Assembly (NCBI RefSeq): GCF_900169145.1 | Contig: NZ_FXZD01000012.1 | Span: forward strand, 1-64,000 | Source of the DNA: Brevibacterium antiquum CNRZ 918 | GTDB taxonomy: Bacteria; Actinomycetota; Actinomycetes; Actinomycetales; Brevibacteriaceae | Reading direction: 5' to 3' | DNA: 64,000 nucleotides | Shown: positions 17,224 through 26,312 of the stretch, piece after piece | How the letters are laid out: each line of letters opens with the position of its first letter | How positions within the stretch are numbered: the first letter of the stretch is position 1 | Made by a program: the position numbers and the translations under genes | The notes under the pieces: model-generated | The model's input: the letters and a program-made list of their open reading frames with translations, nothing else | Told to the model about the DNA's origin: nothing | Database searches by the model: none

Positions 17224-18006
17224 ATGGAAGTCATCATCTCCGACGACCAGGAACTGGCAACGCTGGTAGCGGATGCCATCGAGAGGCTTCTGGGAAGCGA
17301 AACAGCGCCTGTGCTGGGCTTGGCAACCGGATCGAGTCCGCTCAGCGTCTATGACGAACTGGTTCGACGTCACGAACACAACGGGTTGACGTTTTCCAAC
17401 GTCCGCGGATTCATGCTCGACGAATACGTCGGGCTGCCAGAATCACACCCGCAGAGCTATCGCAATGTCATCGACGCCGAATTCGTCTCTCGCGTCGATT
17501 TCCGCGAAGGCGCTGTGCAGGGGCCAGACGGAACGGCCGCGGACCTCGTTGCGGCGTCGTCGGACTATGACCGTGCGATCACCGAGGCGGGAGGAATTGA
17601 CCTGCAGATCCTCGGCATCGGCACGGATGGTCACGTGGCCTTCAACGAGCCCGGTTCGTCCTTGTCCTCGCGTACCCGCATCAAGTCCTTGGCCGACCAG
17701 ACGCGGGTGGACAACGCCCGCTTCTTCGGTGGCGATGTCGACCAGGTGCCCAGGCACTGCCTGACGCAGGGCCTCGGCACGATCATGGAGGCTCGACACC
17801 TCTTGCTCATCGCCACCGGCGGCCATAAGGCAGAGGCCGTTCATCAGATGGTCGAAGGCTCGATCTCATCGATGTGGCCGGCAACAGTGCTGCAGATGCA
17901 TCCGCACGTCACCGTCCTCGTCGACGACCCTGCCGCGTCGCGGCTGCAGCTGGGTGACTACTACCGGCAGACCTACGCGAACAAGCTCGACAGAGAGAGG
18001 CTCTGA
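17224..18006 (+). CDS. nagB: Glucosamine-6-phosphate deaminase
   Basis: A 260-residue enzyme converting glucosamine-6-phosphate to fructose-6-phosphate and ammonia. GLATGSSPLSVYDELVRRH is the phosphate-binding loop, FMLDEYVGLP and SYRNVID follow, and LGIGTDGHVAFNEPGSSLSSRTR contains the catalytic Asp, His and Glu residues. LLLIATGGHKAEAV is the C-terminal loop. The length matches the allosterically unregulated short form. Only a weak ribosome site (GAGAAAC) precedes ATG 17224. No other amino-sugar genes are adjacent. Confidence 0.93.
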   Translation: MEVIISDDQELATLVADAIERLLGSETAPVLGLATGSSPLSVYDELVRRHEHNGLTFSNVRGFMLDEYVGLPESHPQSYRNVIDAEFVSRVDFREGAVQGPDGTAADLVAASSDYDRAITEAGGIDLQILGIGTDGHVAFNEPGSSLSSRTRIKSLADQTRVDNARFFGGDVDQVPRHCLTQGLGTIMEARHLLLIATGGHKAEAVHQMVEGSISSMWPATVLQMHPHVTVLVDDPAASRLQLGDYYRQTYANKLDRERL

Positions 18007-18186
18007 AGTGCAACCTGAACCGGTGCCTGATCCCAGGGTCTGAATCAGCAGAATTTTGGTACATTGGTTCGTCTGTTAACAGCTCACCTGTGGAATCAAG
18101 CGCGATGTGATGGCAATCGGGGCAGAGGCAGCCTTCAGCTTTCGCCAAGCGGAAGGCCGAGGCCGATTTTGTGCTTAGATTGTTGC

Positions 18187-19803
18187 ATGAGTAGTGTGCC
18201 CCCACCTGGCTGGTATGTCGATCCGGGAAATAACACCATGGTCAGATGGTTTGACGGTGTGCGGTGGACACCTCACGCGCAGCCACGGCAGCCTCAGCAA
18301 CCCCCGAACTTGCAGCAGCCACTGCAACCACAACAGCCATCGAACGCCCGGCCACCAACAGATACCCAGCAGCCAGCGAATGTGGGCCGGCCTCGACCGA
18401 CCGAAGAACCGGCACGCCAAGAGCAGGAGCAGGAGCAGCCCCACCCCGAGCGCAGCGGCGCGGCGGAAGCCACGAACGAAAAGATCGGGCTCTTCAATGG
18501 CAAACGACGTGCTCAGGAACTGCAAGAAGAACTCGATGAGCTCAATCGTTGGATTCGAGACAACAAGATAGACGGAGTCATCAGTGCTCAGCAGATGCAG
18601 CGGGAGACCGTCGATCGAACTGAGCAGATCGAGCAATTGCATCAGAGAGAAGTCACAGCTCTCAAATCTGAACTAGAAGCTGCGCAAAGGTCGCTGGAAT
18701 CGACTCGAGGGCTCATCTCCGATGAGCAGAAGCGACTCGTTGACATCCGAGCTGAAGCAGAGGTCCAGGAATTCGGATTGTTTGATTTCGAGCATCCGGC
18801 TGAGATCTCTGTCCAGATTTCTGCGGATCTGGAACAAGCCCGTACCCGCTACAAAAGCATGGTTCGGTCGAATTCGGCGACCACGGTGACCAGCGGTTTC
18901 ACCTTCAACAATTCGACAAGTCAGGGTAGTCGCTTTCTCAAAAATATGTCGAAGCTCTTGCTCCGTGCCTATAACGCCGAAGCGGAGAACGCGGTGAAGT
19001 CGGCAAAGGCCGGAAACCTTGAGTCATGTACAAAACGCCTGTCGAAGGCTCGTGAACAGGTCGAACGCAATGGTCAAATGATAGACCTGCATATTGTGGA
19101 GGAATACCACCGATTGAGGTTGTCGGAAATTGAACTGGCCAATCGACATCTGCAAGTCAAAGCCCGGGAAAAGGAGCTTGAACGAGAGCGTCGTGCGCAA
19201 CTCCGGGAAGAGAAAAAGGCGGAGGCTGAGTTCAAAGCCAAACGTTCCGATTTGCTGAAAGAGCAGATGCACTACCAGAACCTCGCCGATGCAATGCGCG
19301 ATCGCGGTGACTCTGAAGGTCTGGAGCGTGCGCTGTCCCAGCTACATGATGTTGAGCATTCGATCGCCGACGTCGATTATCGCGCTGCGAATACAAGGGC
19401 CGGGTACGTCTATGTCATTTCCAATGTCGGATCATTCGGGAAAAACGTCGTCAAGATCGGCATGACACGACGATTGGACCCAATGGACCGAGTACGCGAA
19501 CTAGGCGACGCATCAGTACCCTTTACGTTTGACGTTCACGCCCTCTTCTTCTCGAGTGACGCGGTCGGCATCGAGGCGATGCTGCATCGCACGTTTTCGC
19601 CTGAGCGGATCAATCGAATCAATCTTCGACGTGAGTACTTCGCAGTCACACCTGAGCAGGTATTGTCAGCGCTGCAAGACCAGAAGGTCGAGGTCGTGGA
19701 GTACACCCTCGATGCTCCGGCCGAACAGTATCGGCAAAGCATCGTGATCAGGGACAAACAGTCAGAGTCATCCGAAGACACAACCGTCCGACGCGGGCTT
19801 TGA
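18187..19803 (+). CDS. DUF2510 / coiled-coil / GIY-YIG-like (T5orf172) domain protein
   Basis: A 538-residue protein in three parts. Residues 1-32 (PPPGWYVDPGNNTMVRWFDGVRWT) form a DUF2510 module, then ~70 residues are Gln/Pro-rich. Residues ~100-400 are charged and coiled-coil prone, with the layout of DUF4041 proteins. The C-terminus is a MUG113/T5orf172-type GIY-YIG relative: GYVYVISN, KIGMTRRLDPMDRVRELG, and EAMLHRTF..ERINRINLRREYF. GC and codon choice are visibly less biased than in neighbours, suggesting transfer. ATG 18187 starts exactly at the DUF2510 motif. Related proteins occur in phages and near defence genes; no function is demonstrated. Confidence 0.75.
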   Translation: MSSVPPPGWYVDPGNNTMVRWFDGVRWTPHAQPRQPQQPPNLQQPLQPQQPSNARPPTDTQQPANVGRPRPTEEPARQEQEQEQPHPERSGAAEATNEKIGLFNGKRRAQELQEELDELNRWIRDNKIDGVISAQQMQRETVDRTEQIEQLHQREVTALKSELEAAQRSLESTRGLISDEQKRLVDIRAEAEVQEFGLFDFEHPAEISVQISADLEQARTRYKSMVRSNSATTVTSGFTFNNSTSQGSRFLKNMSKLLLRAYNAEAENAVKSAKAGNLESCTKRLSKAREQVERNGQMIDLHIVEEYHRLRLSEIELANRHLQVKAREKELERERRAQLREEKKAEAEFKAKRSDLLKEQMHYQNLADAMRDRGDSEGLERALSQLHDVEHSIADVDYRAANTRAGYVYVISNVGSFGKNVVKIGMTRRLDPMDRVRELGDASVPFTFDVHALFFSSDAVGIEAMLHRTFSPERINRINLRREYFAVTPEQVLSALQDQKVEVVEYTLDAPAEQYRQSIVIRDKQSESSEDTTVRRGL

Positions 19804-19873
19804 ACGCGAGAGCGCCCCGATCCTGATCGGACCCTTGAAGCTGAGTCCTGGTCGATATGGGAAGATTGAAGAC

Positions 19874-20953
19874 GTGTCGAAAATTCTTGAGATCCTGACC
19901 CCGGAGGGCCTGCCGCCCCTGGCCGAACGCCCCGGGGTCTCCTTCATCATGCCGGTCCTCAACGAGGCCGAGCACATTGCCAAAGCGATCACCACGATCC
20001 TGGCCCAGGACTATGACGGGGACAAGGAAATCGTCCTCGCGCTCGGGCCCTCGACCGACGACACGAACCGCATCATCGCGGACATGGCAGCGCAGGACTC
20101 GCGGATCCAGACCGTCGACAATCCGCAGGCAGCCACGCCGATCGGACTCAACCTCGCCATCGCCGCCACCCACCACCCGGTGATCATCCGCGTCGACGCC
20201 CACTCCGGGCTGGGCACAGACTACACGAAGCAGGCTATCGACACCCTGCGCCGGACCAAGGCCGCCAACTGCGGCGGGCTCATGCTCGCCCGCGGCCGGA
20301 CCTCCTTCCAGAAGGCCGTCGCCCGCGCCTACATGTCACCGGTCGGACTCGGCGGTCCTGCCTACCACTCCGGTGACGAAGCAGGCGAGGCCGAGTCGGC
20401 CTACCTCGGTGTGTACCGACGTGAGGTCTTTACCCACCTCGGCGGGTTCGATGAAGGCATCAAGCGCGGACAGGATTGGGAACTCAACCTGCGGATCCGC
20501 ACCTCCGGGGGCCGAATCTGGTTCAACCCGGACATGGAGGTCACCTACTGGCCGCGGGATTCCTGGTCGAAGATCGCCCAGCAGTTCTGGGCCACCGGGA
20601 TCTGGCGCGCCGAGCTCATCCGCCGCTACGGATCGCAGAACTCGATACGTTACTTCGCGCCACCGGTGCTTGTTCTCGGGATGGGCGCCAGCGTCATCGA
20701 AGCCCTTCTGCAGATGACCGGTACGACGAGGACTTGGCCCAAATTCCTGCGCCGCTTCACCTCTCTGGTCCACGTGCCCAGCCTGGGATACGTCTCGGGA
20801 ATACTCGCGACCGCCTCGGCGGCCAAGGACTGTGGTCGACGCGAACGTGCCTGGTTCGGACTCATTCTGCCCACCATGCATCTGTGCTGGGGCGCCGGCT
20901 TCCTTCGGGGCCTGATCACCGGCGCCGGATCGACGAAGGACGGCAGCCGTTGA
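19874..20953 (+). CDS. Family 2 glycosyltransferase
   Basis: A 359-residue GT-A type glycosyltransferase. GVSFIMPVLNEAEHIAKAI opens the nucleotide-sugar fold, IIRVDAHSGLG contains the metal-binding Asp-x-His, and FDEGIKRGQDWELNLRIR matches the acceptor-site ED/QDxELxxR region. Hydrophobic segments near 260-350 may anchor it to the membrane. GTG 19874 with GGAAG upstream is preferred over TTG 19835. The stop overlaps the TTG start of the next gene, so the two are translationally coupled; the acceptor may be a cell-envelope polysaccharide. Confidence 0.85.
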   Translation: MSKILEILTPEGLPPLAERPGVSFIMPVLNEAEHIAKAITTILAQDYDGDKEIVLALGPSTDDTNRIIADMAAQDSRIQTVDNPQAATPIGLNLAIAATHHPVIIRVDAHSGLGTDYTKQAIDTLRRTKAANCGGLMLARGRTSFQKAVARAYMSPVGLGGPAYHSGDEAGEAESAYLGVYRREVFTHLGGFDEGIKRGQDWELNLRIRTSGGRIWFNPDMEVTYWPRDSWSKIAQQFWATGIWRAELIRRYGSQNSIRYFAPPVLVLGMGASVIEALLQMTGTTRTWPKFLRRFTSLVHVPSLGYVSGILATASAAKDCGRRERAWFGLILPTMHLCWGAGFLRGLITGAGSTKDGSR

Positions 20954-21876
20954 GCAAGAAGAAACGCCGCTACGGTCGCAGCGAACGTGACCAGAACAGT
21001 CGGGCCCAAGCAGGCGGGGAACAGCCTGTCGATGAAACGCTCGAGAGCGAACGCGCTCCTGTGCCCGAGCGTCCGACACCGAAGAAATTCAACGCACCGC
21101 TGTGGGCCGGCATCATCGTCGTCATCGCTGTCGTCGCCGTGCTCGGGTTCAACATGTTCGGCAGCAAGGACCACCTGACCGTGGACTCGCTCAACAAGCC
21201 TGCGGTCGCCGCCCTCGACGGCGGTTCCGAGGTCTACCCGGCGAACTCCAAACTCGCCTTCACCGAGAACACGAAGTTCGGCTACCTGCCCGCACCGACC
21301 CTGTCGGAACTGGGCGATGGCACCATTGTCGCCGCGGACCCGAAGACCGCGCCCAAGGAGATGGAGCTCAAGGACGACCTGCCGTCACTCGATCGTGATT
21401 CGTTCCTGGACCAGACCATCAAGCCCCCGCGTAAGAACACCGCACCCGGCGAACCCATCACCTGGGACCAGATGGTCGATGAGATGGCTGGAGCCACTGT
21501 GCTCATGCCCCTGATCGAATCGCCCGAGGTGGCGACCCCGGTACTGAAGAAGATCGCCGAGGCCGACATTGCCGAATCGGTGATCGTGCGGACCGACGAC
21601 GCTGAGGTTGCCAAGGCAGCATCCGACGCGAAGGTGGCTGTGATGTTCACCGGTGACTATTCCTCGAGCTCGCCCGAGGGCTTGGAGAAGTCGGGCTACA
21701 GTATGGTGGCCGTCGCACCCGATGCGGTGAGCACCTGGACCGAGTCGGATCTCAAGGTCTGGGTCACAGGAGTCAAGGATGAGAAACAGCTCAAGGAACT
21801 CGCTGATGCTGGGATCTTCGGGGCCCTGAGCACCAACCCGTACACGATTCAACCCTCAGACGTGAAGTCCAACTGA
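20950..21876 (+). CDS. Membrane-anchored degenerate glycerophosphodiester phosphodiesterase-like protein
   Basis: A 308-residue protein from TTG 20950 (AAGGA upstream), overlapping the glycosyltransferase stop. A basic/acidic cytoplasmic stretch of ~50 residues precedes one membrane helix (LWAGIIVVIAVVAVLGF). The external part resembles a GDPD barrel: GGSEVYPANSKLAFTENT matches the family's first active-site loop, and VWVTGVKDEKQLKELADAGIFGALSTNPY matches the last strand. The catalytic HRG is replaced by LDG and the later acidic metal ligands are not recognisable, so hydrolysis is doubtful. A structural or binding role in the envelope next to the glycosyltransferase is inferred. Confidence 0.65.
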   Translation: MSKKKRRYGRSERDQNSRAQAGGEQPVDETLESERAPVPERPTPKKFNAPLWAGIIVVIAVVAVLGFNMFGSKDHLTVDSLNKPAVAALDGGSEVYPANSKLAFTENTKFGYLPAPTLSELGDGTIVAADPKTAPKEMELKDDLPSLDRDSFLDQTIKPPRKNTAPGEPITWDQMVDEMAGATVLMPLIESPEVATPVLKKIAEADIAESVIVRTDDAEVAKAASDAKVAVMFTGDYSSSSPEGLEKSGYSMVAVAPDAVSTWTESDLKVWVTGVKDEKQLKELADAGIFGALSTNPYTIQPSDVKSN

Positions 21877-21952
21877 CCCTGCACAACCGCCGGGGACAGC
21901 CTCGGTGAGCGAACAACCACACACTGCACTCGACCAACGATCAGGAGATGAC

Positions 21953-22414
21953 ATGACACAGCCCATCGGCAACCCATCACACATCGGAAACCTCGACGCC
22001 ACACAGCTGGGCCCACAGCCGACCTACCTGCCCGACGACCACGCCGACGTGGAGGCGAAGAAGCGCCTCGAGGCCGGCGAGGAACCGATCGACATCGCCG
22101 CCGGTCTGCCTGCCTCGTCATTGGCCTGGGCGATCCTGGCCGATGAAGCTCACGGTGAGGGCCGCCTCGTCGACTCCTATGCCTATGCTCGCGTCGGCTA
22201 CCACCGTGGCCTCGATTCCCTGCGCGCCGCCGGGTGGCGCGGTGCCGGACCGATCCCGTGGAAGCACGAGATCAACCGCGGATTCCTGCGCGCGCTCAAC
22301 GCCCTGGGTCGCGCCGCTGGTGCGATCGGCGAGGGTGAAGAGGCTGCTCGGATCGAAGAATTCCTGCGCTCATCCGACCCTGACGCTATCGATGCGATTG
22401 CGGCGGGGGAGTAG
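21953..22414 (+). CDS. DUF3151 protein
   Basis: A 153-residue actinobacterial protein of unknown function. PQPTYLPDDHADVEAKKRLEAGE, PASSLAWAILADEA and YHRGLDSLRAAGWRG..PWKHEINRGFLRAL are characteristic of DUF3151, an all-helical TPR-like fold. AGGAG lies five bases before ATG 21953; a GTG at 21905 would add 16 residues without family similarity. It follows the GDPD-like gene by 76 bp and may share its transcript. Confidence 0.85.
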   Translation: MTQPIGNPSHIGNLDATQLGPQPTYLPDDHADVEAKKRLEAGEEPIDIAAGLPASSLAWAILADEAHGEGRLVDSYAYARVGYHRGLDSLRAAGWRGAGPIPWKHEINRGFLRALNALGRAAGAIGEGEEAARIEEFLRSSDPDAIDAIAAGE

Positions 22415-22441
22415 GGGCGTCGAAAACGCAGCCTTGAGCCG

Positions 22442-24547
22442 TCACTGATCCGGTGTCGGCTCGGGTGAGGCTTCGTCCTGTGCCCGCTTCACTGCCCTCT
22501 CCTGTGCCGCCTTGACGTCTATGGCTCTGCGCCTCTGGACTGACATGCTCTTCTCACCTGACGAGGTGAGATCCTCCCGATCGGGCCCCTTGGGTTGGAT
22601 CGTGCCAGGAGCCAGCGTGCGCAGCACGTCATCGGCGGTGAGGATCTCGTAGGAATCGGTGTGGTCCACGTACCAATCGGTGAGGTCCGGATCCTGGCTG
22701 TTCAACCAGGCGCCGGCACCTTCGTTCTTCGCCACTTCACTCGAGCCGAAGACGAAGTCATCACCGTAGTCGGCGATGCCGAGTCTGACACCCTGGGCGA
22801 TCGCGGCATGCGCGTACTTGCGGCGCAGCATATACGGATCGGTCTTGAGATCTTTCGCCCACGCGACCATGATGCCCATGACGACGAAGGCGAATGGCAG
22901 TGCCGACACCACCATGATGGACTGCAGTCCCGACAAAGCGTCTTGGCCCCCGGCAAGGAGCAGAGACACAGCGGTCAGGCCCAACAGCAGACCCCAGACG
23001 ATCGTGACCCATGCCGTTGGTTCCGGTTTGCCTCGCTGGGACATCGACCCCATGACGATGGAGGCCGAGTCCGCTGAGGTGACGAAGAAGATGATGATCG
23101 AGATCATCGCCAGGACCGGAGTGACGGCGCCGAACGGCAGATTGCCCAGCAGGTTGAACAGCATCGCCTCTGCGGAGCCTCCGACCCCGACATCCGTTCC
23201 GTTCATGTCCATCCACATCGACGTTCCGCCGAAGATGCAGAACCACAGGAAGCACACGATTGACGGAACGATGATGACGACGGTGACGAACTCGCGCAGG
23301 GTTCGGCCGCGCGAGATCTTGGCGATGAACATGCCGACGAACGGCGTCCACGAGACCCACCAGGCCCAGTAGTAAGTGTTCCACGAAGACATGAAATCGG
23401 CGGTCTCGGGGCCCTGGTTCGGGTTTCGTGCGAGCATCGTTCCCAGGTCTCGCACGAAGTCGGCTGCGGCGGCGGGGATGAAGTTCAACAAGAAGATCGT
23501 CGGCCCGACCACGAACACGAAAAGGGCGAGAAGCCCGGCGAGAACCATGTTGATGTTCGACAGCATGCGGATTCCGCGCTTGATGCCTGAAACCGCCGAG
23601 ATGATGAAGAGAACCGTGAGGATCGACATCGTCGCCACCAGGAAGGTATTGCCGACCTCCCCGATGCCGGTGACGAACTCGACGCCTCGTCCGATCTGCA
23701 GAGCGCCGATCCCCAGAGAAACCGCGGTGCCGAACAGTGTGACGACGATGGCGAATATATCGATGAAGGCACCGATCGGCCCTTCGGTCTTCGACCCGAA
23801 GATCGGTTGGAAGATCGCCGAGATCAAAGGTCGGCGGCCCTTCCGATAGGCGCTGTAGGCAATCGCACCGCCGACCAGTGCATAGAATGCCCAGGCGATC
23901 GGCCCCCAATGGAGCAGAGTCTGGGCCAGCGCATGCTGGGAGGCGTCGACGGATCCAGCTGCGACGTCGAAACCGTGGGGCGGATCGGCGAAATACACGG
24001 TCGGTTCGTAGGGGCCGTAGAACAGGAGGCCGATTCCCATGCCTGCGGAGAACAGCATGGCGATCCACGAGACCGTTGAGAACTCCGGCTTCTCGTCGTC
24101 AGCGCCCAATCGCACTCCACCGGTCCGTCCGTAGCCGAGGATCATCATGAAGAAGAAGATGGCCAGGGCGAGCAGACCGAACATCCAGCCGAAGTTGGTT
24201 GAGACCCAGGACAGTGAGGCGTCGCCGACGACGGAGATATTGTCCGGGGCAACTACGGCCCAAGCGATGACGGCGAGGATCAGCACGCCGGCGATGGCGA
24301 AGACAGCTCGGTTGGTGGTGAAGACACTGTTGGTGCGTTCGACGCCCACACCGGGGATCAGAGCCGGGTGGACGGCGTCGCGCTCGATGACGCGTTTGAC
24401 CATGCGCTTAGCGGTGGCGCGGCGTGTACCTGGCGGGCGCGGGGTCTTCTTATCTTCGGCCGCTGGAGCCGGAGAATCCGACGCGGCAGCGTGGTCCCCG
24501 GAATCGTCCGGTGACTGTTTCCGGGGTTTTCGGCCTCTGCTGCTCAT
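22442..24547 (-). CDS. BCCT-family betaine/choline/carnitine transporter
   Basis: A 701-residue, 12-helix carrier. Residues 1-70 are a polar, charged N-terminal extension. FSAGMGIGLLFYGPYEPTVYFADPP is the first signature; FGTAVSLGIGALQIGRGVE contains the Gly-rich helix 5 motif region, and YWAWWVSWTPFVGMFIAKISRGRTLREF is the BCCT hallmark with the aromatic Trp box. The ~150-residue C-terminal tail is charged and could sense osmolality. It imports a quaternary ammonium solute with Na+ or H+. It converges on the DUF3151 gene with 27 bp between stops. Confidence 0.92.
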   Translation of the reverse strand: MSSRGRKPRKQSPDDSGDHAAASDSPAPAAEDKKTPRPPGTRRATAKRMVKRVIERDAVHPALIPGVGVERTNSVFTTNRAVFAIAGVLILAVIAWAVVAPDNISVVGDASLSWVSTNFGWMFGLLALAIFFFMMILGYGRTGGVRLGADDEKPEFSTVSWIAMLFSAGMGIGLLFYGPYEPTVYFADPPHGFDVAAGSVDASQHALAQTLLHWGPIAWAFYALVGGAIAYSAYRKGRRPLISAIFQPIFGSKTEGPIGAFIDIFAIVVTLFGTAVSLGIGALQIGRGVEFVTGIGEVGNTFLVATMSILTVLFIISAVSGIKRGIRMLSNINMVLAGLLALFVFVVGPTIFLLNFIPAAAADFVRDLGTMLARNPNQGPETADFMSSWNTYYWAWWVSWTPFVGMFIAKISRGRTLREFVTVVIIVPSIVCFLWFCIFGGTSMWMDMNGTDVGVGGSAEAMLFNLLGNLPFGAVTPVLAMISIIIFFVTSADSASIVMGSMSQRGKPEPTAWVTIVWGLLLGLTAVSLLLAGGQDALSGLQSIMVVSALPFAFVVMGIMVAWAKDLKTDPYMLRRKYAHAAIAQGVRLGIADYGDDFVFGSSEVAKNEGAGAWLNSQDPDLTDWYVDHTDSYEILTADDVLRTLAPGTIQPKGPDREDLTSSGEKSMSVQRRRAIDVKAAQERAVKRAQDEASPEPTPDQ

Positions 24548-24701
24548 CGATTCCTCCGTTGGATCCTCTTCGCACTGTGGAGGACACAGTACTCCTCGGA
24601 AGCCTGCGGTGGAGGCCTTTGCCCTGACTTATGCGGGCGGAACCGTATCTGCTGACAGGAGATCCTGCCCGCTTGGCTGTGGCAGGCCCATGGCCCCGAA
24701 C

Positions 24702-25562
24702 TCAGGCGAAGTAGCGTTTGATCGTCTGCTTCCACGGATTGCTTGGCAGCTCCGGGTAGAGCAGTGACGCTGCCACACAGTACTTGCTGACCTTGTGCGG
24801 CCGGACTCCGCGCTGTTTGAGGAGCGTGTCCCAGACGCCGCCACCGCCGGCGGACTTGGTCTCGACCAGAACGTCGTGGGGGCCGTCGTGGCGGCCCTCG
24901 TCGTTGATCGCCCGGATGTCGAGGTCACAGGTGAGTCTCTGCTGATCATGGCAGAGCGTGATCCGGTCGTAGATGGTCTCAAGCACCGGTTCCAACTGGT
25001 TGGCAGACACGGTCCGACCCGAGCCGCCGCCGATGATCGAGTCGATGAAGTCATGGTCCGACTCCGACAGGGTTCCGGGACTGTCGATGGGATGGGCGAT
25101 GCGTTCCTTGACCGTCTGACCCCGATAGCCCTTCGACTTGACCTCGAGATGGCAGGTGCCGGTCTCCATATAGGTTCTGGTGCGGACCTTGAACCTGTGG
25201 CGACGACCCTGGACGTGGTCGCGGAAGAACCGGAACTGCGGGGAGTCGAAGTAGATGGTGCGGTATTCGAAGCGCTTCTTCTGCCCGATCTGGAGAACCT
25301 TGAATTCATTCTCCGTGGCCCGCAGGAGCGAAACGAAGAGGTCCCGCGGAAGGAAGTACTTCCGGTCGATGCGCGTCATGAGGCGAGCCTGCTCATTGAG
25401 CTGGCCCAGCGAGATGGGCTCGATCCGTTCGAGCTGGGCGTCGAGGCCGCCGGTGCCCATACTCGCCGAACCCATACACACCGAGCCCATATCCGCCGAA
25501 CCCATGTCAGCCGCTGCCCTGCCCGAGACCGCCTCGGCGAGGGAATGATCTGCCAGTGTCAT
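24702..25562 (-). CDS. VTC-domain (polyphosphate polymerase-like) protein
   Basis: A 286-residue protein with the tunnel fold of the yeast vacuolar transporter chaperone catalytic domain. TRIDRKYFLPRDLF, FEYRTIYFDSPQF, RRHRFKVRTRTY, CHLEVKSKGYRGQTVKERI and DVLVETKSAGGG supply the basic and acidic residues lining the tunnel. Vtc4 makes polyphosphate from ATP; activity of bacterial homologues is largely assumed. ATG 25562 overlaps the upstream stop by four bases (ATGA). Residues 17-37 are a repeat of MGS-x-x units encoded by four 15-bp copies (25456-25515). It is the last gene of the operon reading from 28866. Confidence 0.85.
   Translation of the reverse strand: MTLADHSLAEAVSGRAAADMGSADMGSVCMGSASMGTGGLDAQLERIEPISLGQLNEQARLMTRIDRKYFLPRDLFVSLLRATENEFKVLQIGQKKRFEYRTIYFDSPQFRFFRDHVQGRRHRFKVRTRTYMETGTCHLEVKSKGYRGQTVKERIAHPIDSPGTLSESDHDFIDSIIGGGSGRTVSANQLEPVLETIYDRITLCHDQQRLTCDLDIRAINDEGRHDGPHDVLVETKSAGGGGVWDTLLKQRGVRPHKVSKYCVAASLLYPELPSNPWKQTIKRYFA
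25456..25515. repeat. Four 15-bp tandem units inside the VTC gene
   Basis: CCCAT recurs at 25456, 25471, 25486 and 25501, each followed by a related 10-mer (ACTCGCCGAA, ACACACCGAG, ATCCGCCGAA, GTCAGCCGCT). It encodes MGS-x-x repeats in the N-terminal extension, so copy-number change would keep the frame. Confidence 0.8.
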
Positions 25563-26212
25563 CGCAGCGTCGCTGTCGAGTCGTTGCGGTCGGCTCCCGC
25601 CTGGCTGTAGGCGTCGACATCGGCGTGCGACTGGGAGGCCTGTGTCTGGTCGGTCTGCGAACGGCGGTGGGGCTTCACCCGGTAGCGCACATCGACCAGG
25701 GTGGTGTCGCGGACCAGGTCGAGGTCGAGGACTTCGGCACGGACCGTGTCGGCGGAGAACATGGCCGACAGGTAGTCGATGAGCTCGTCGTGGTCGGTGA
25801 TCGCCCGGTCCAGGGTCAGAGTGTGACGCATGGTCGACGAAGCGATGAGGGGACTGTCGAGAATCGCGATGGCGACGAGGACCAGCGCCGAGAGTGCGGG
25901 AGTCAGCCACGCCGGGTCCGGATGGAGACCGGCCAGGAGGCCCAGTGCCAGAGCGGTGAAGTAGTAGGCGATCTCCTGCTGGGTGATCTGGTTCGAGCGC
26001 AGCCGGATGATCGAGAGGATGCCGAAGAGGCCCATGCCCACACCGATGCCGATCTCGACGGAGCCCAGTGCCAGGGTCACGGCGACGACGCCGATGTTGA
26101 GTGCAACATAAGACAGCAGCAGGTCGCGGCGACGGTGCCGACGGAAGTACAGGACGTAGGCGAGAATGACTATGGCGACCAGGTCAGTGCACAGTGAGAG
26201 AATAAGCGACAT
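25559..26212 (-). CDS. DUF4956 membrane protein
   Basis: A 217-residue protein with four hydrophobic segments in the first ~115 residues (LCTDLVAIVILAYVLYF, LLLSYVALNIGVVAVTLAL, ALALGLLAGL, ALSALVLVAIAIL) and a soluble C-terminus. IGIGVGMGLFGILSIIRLRSNQITQQEIAYYFTALALG, read here in two parts, holds the conserved RLR and Glu of DUF4956. These proteins are nearly always next to VTC genes, as here (four-base overlap), so a membrane partner or exporter for the VTC product is inferred. About 100 bp separate it from the response regulator. Confidence 0.85.
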   Translation of the reverse strand: MSLILSLCTDLVAIVILAYVLYFRRHRRRDLLLSYVALNIGVVAVTLALGSVEIGIGVGMGLFGILSIIRLRSNQITQQEIAYYFTALALGLLAGLHPDPAWLTPALSALVLVAIAILDSPLIASSTMRHTLTLDRAITDHDELIDYLSAMFSADTVRAEVLDLDLVRDTTLVDVRYRVKPHRRSQTDQTQASQSHADVDAYSQAGADRNDSTATLR

Positions 26213-26312
26213 TTTTCCTCCTTGATGACGTTCATTCTCCAGATTGCTGGGTGGGGATAAGACGACGATGAGCTGAAGATGAGAGCTCTCTCATCTTCAG
26301 CTGGGAGGAGAC

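Noticed and set aside
15876..17279. 467-codon minus-strand open frame across the acyl-CoA dehydrogenase
   Set aside because: The plus-strand gene has complete catalytic signatures; the opposite frame shows no recognisable domain.
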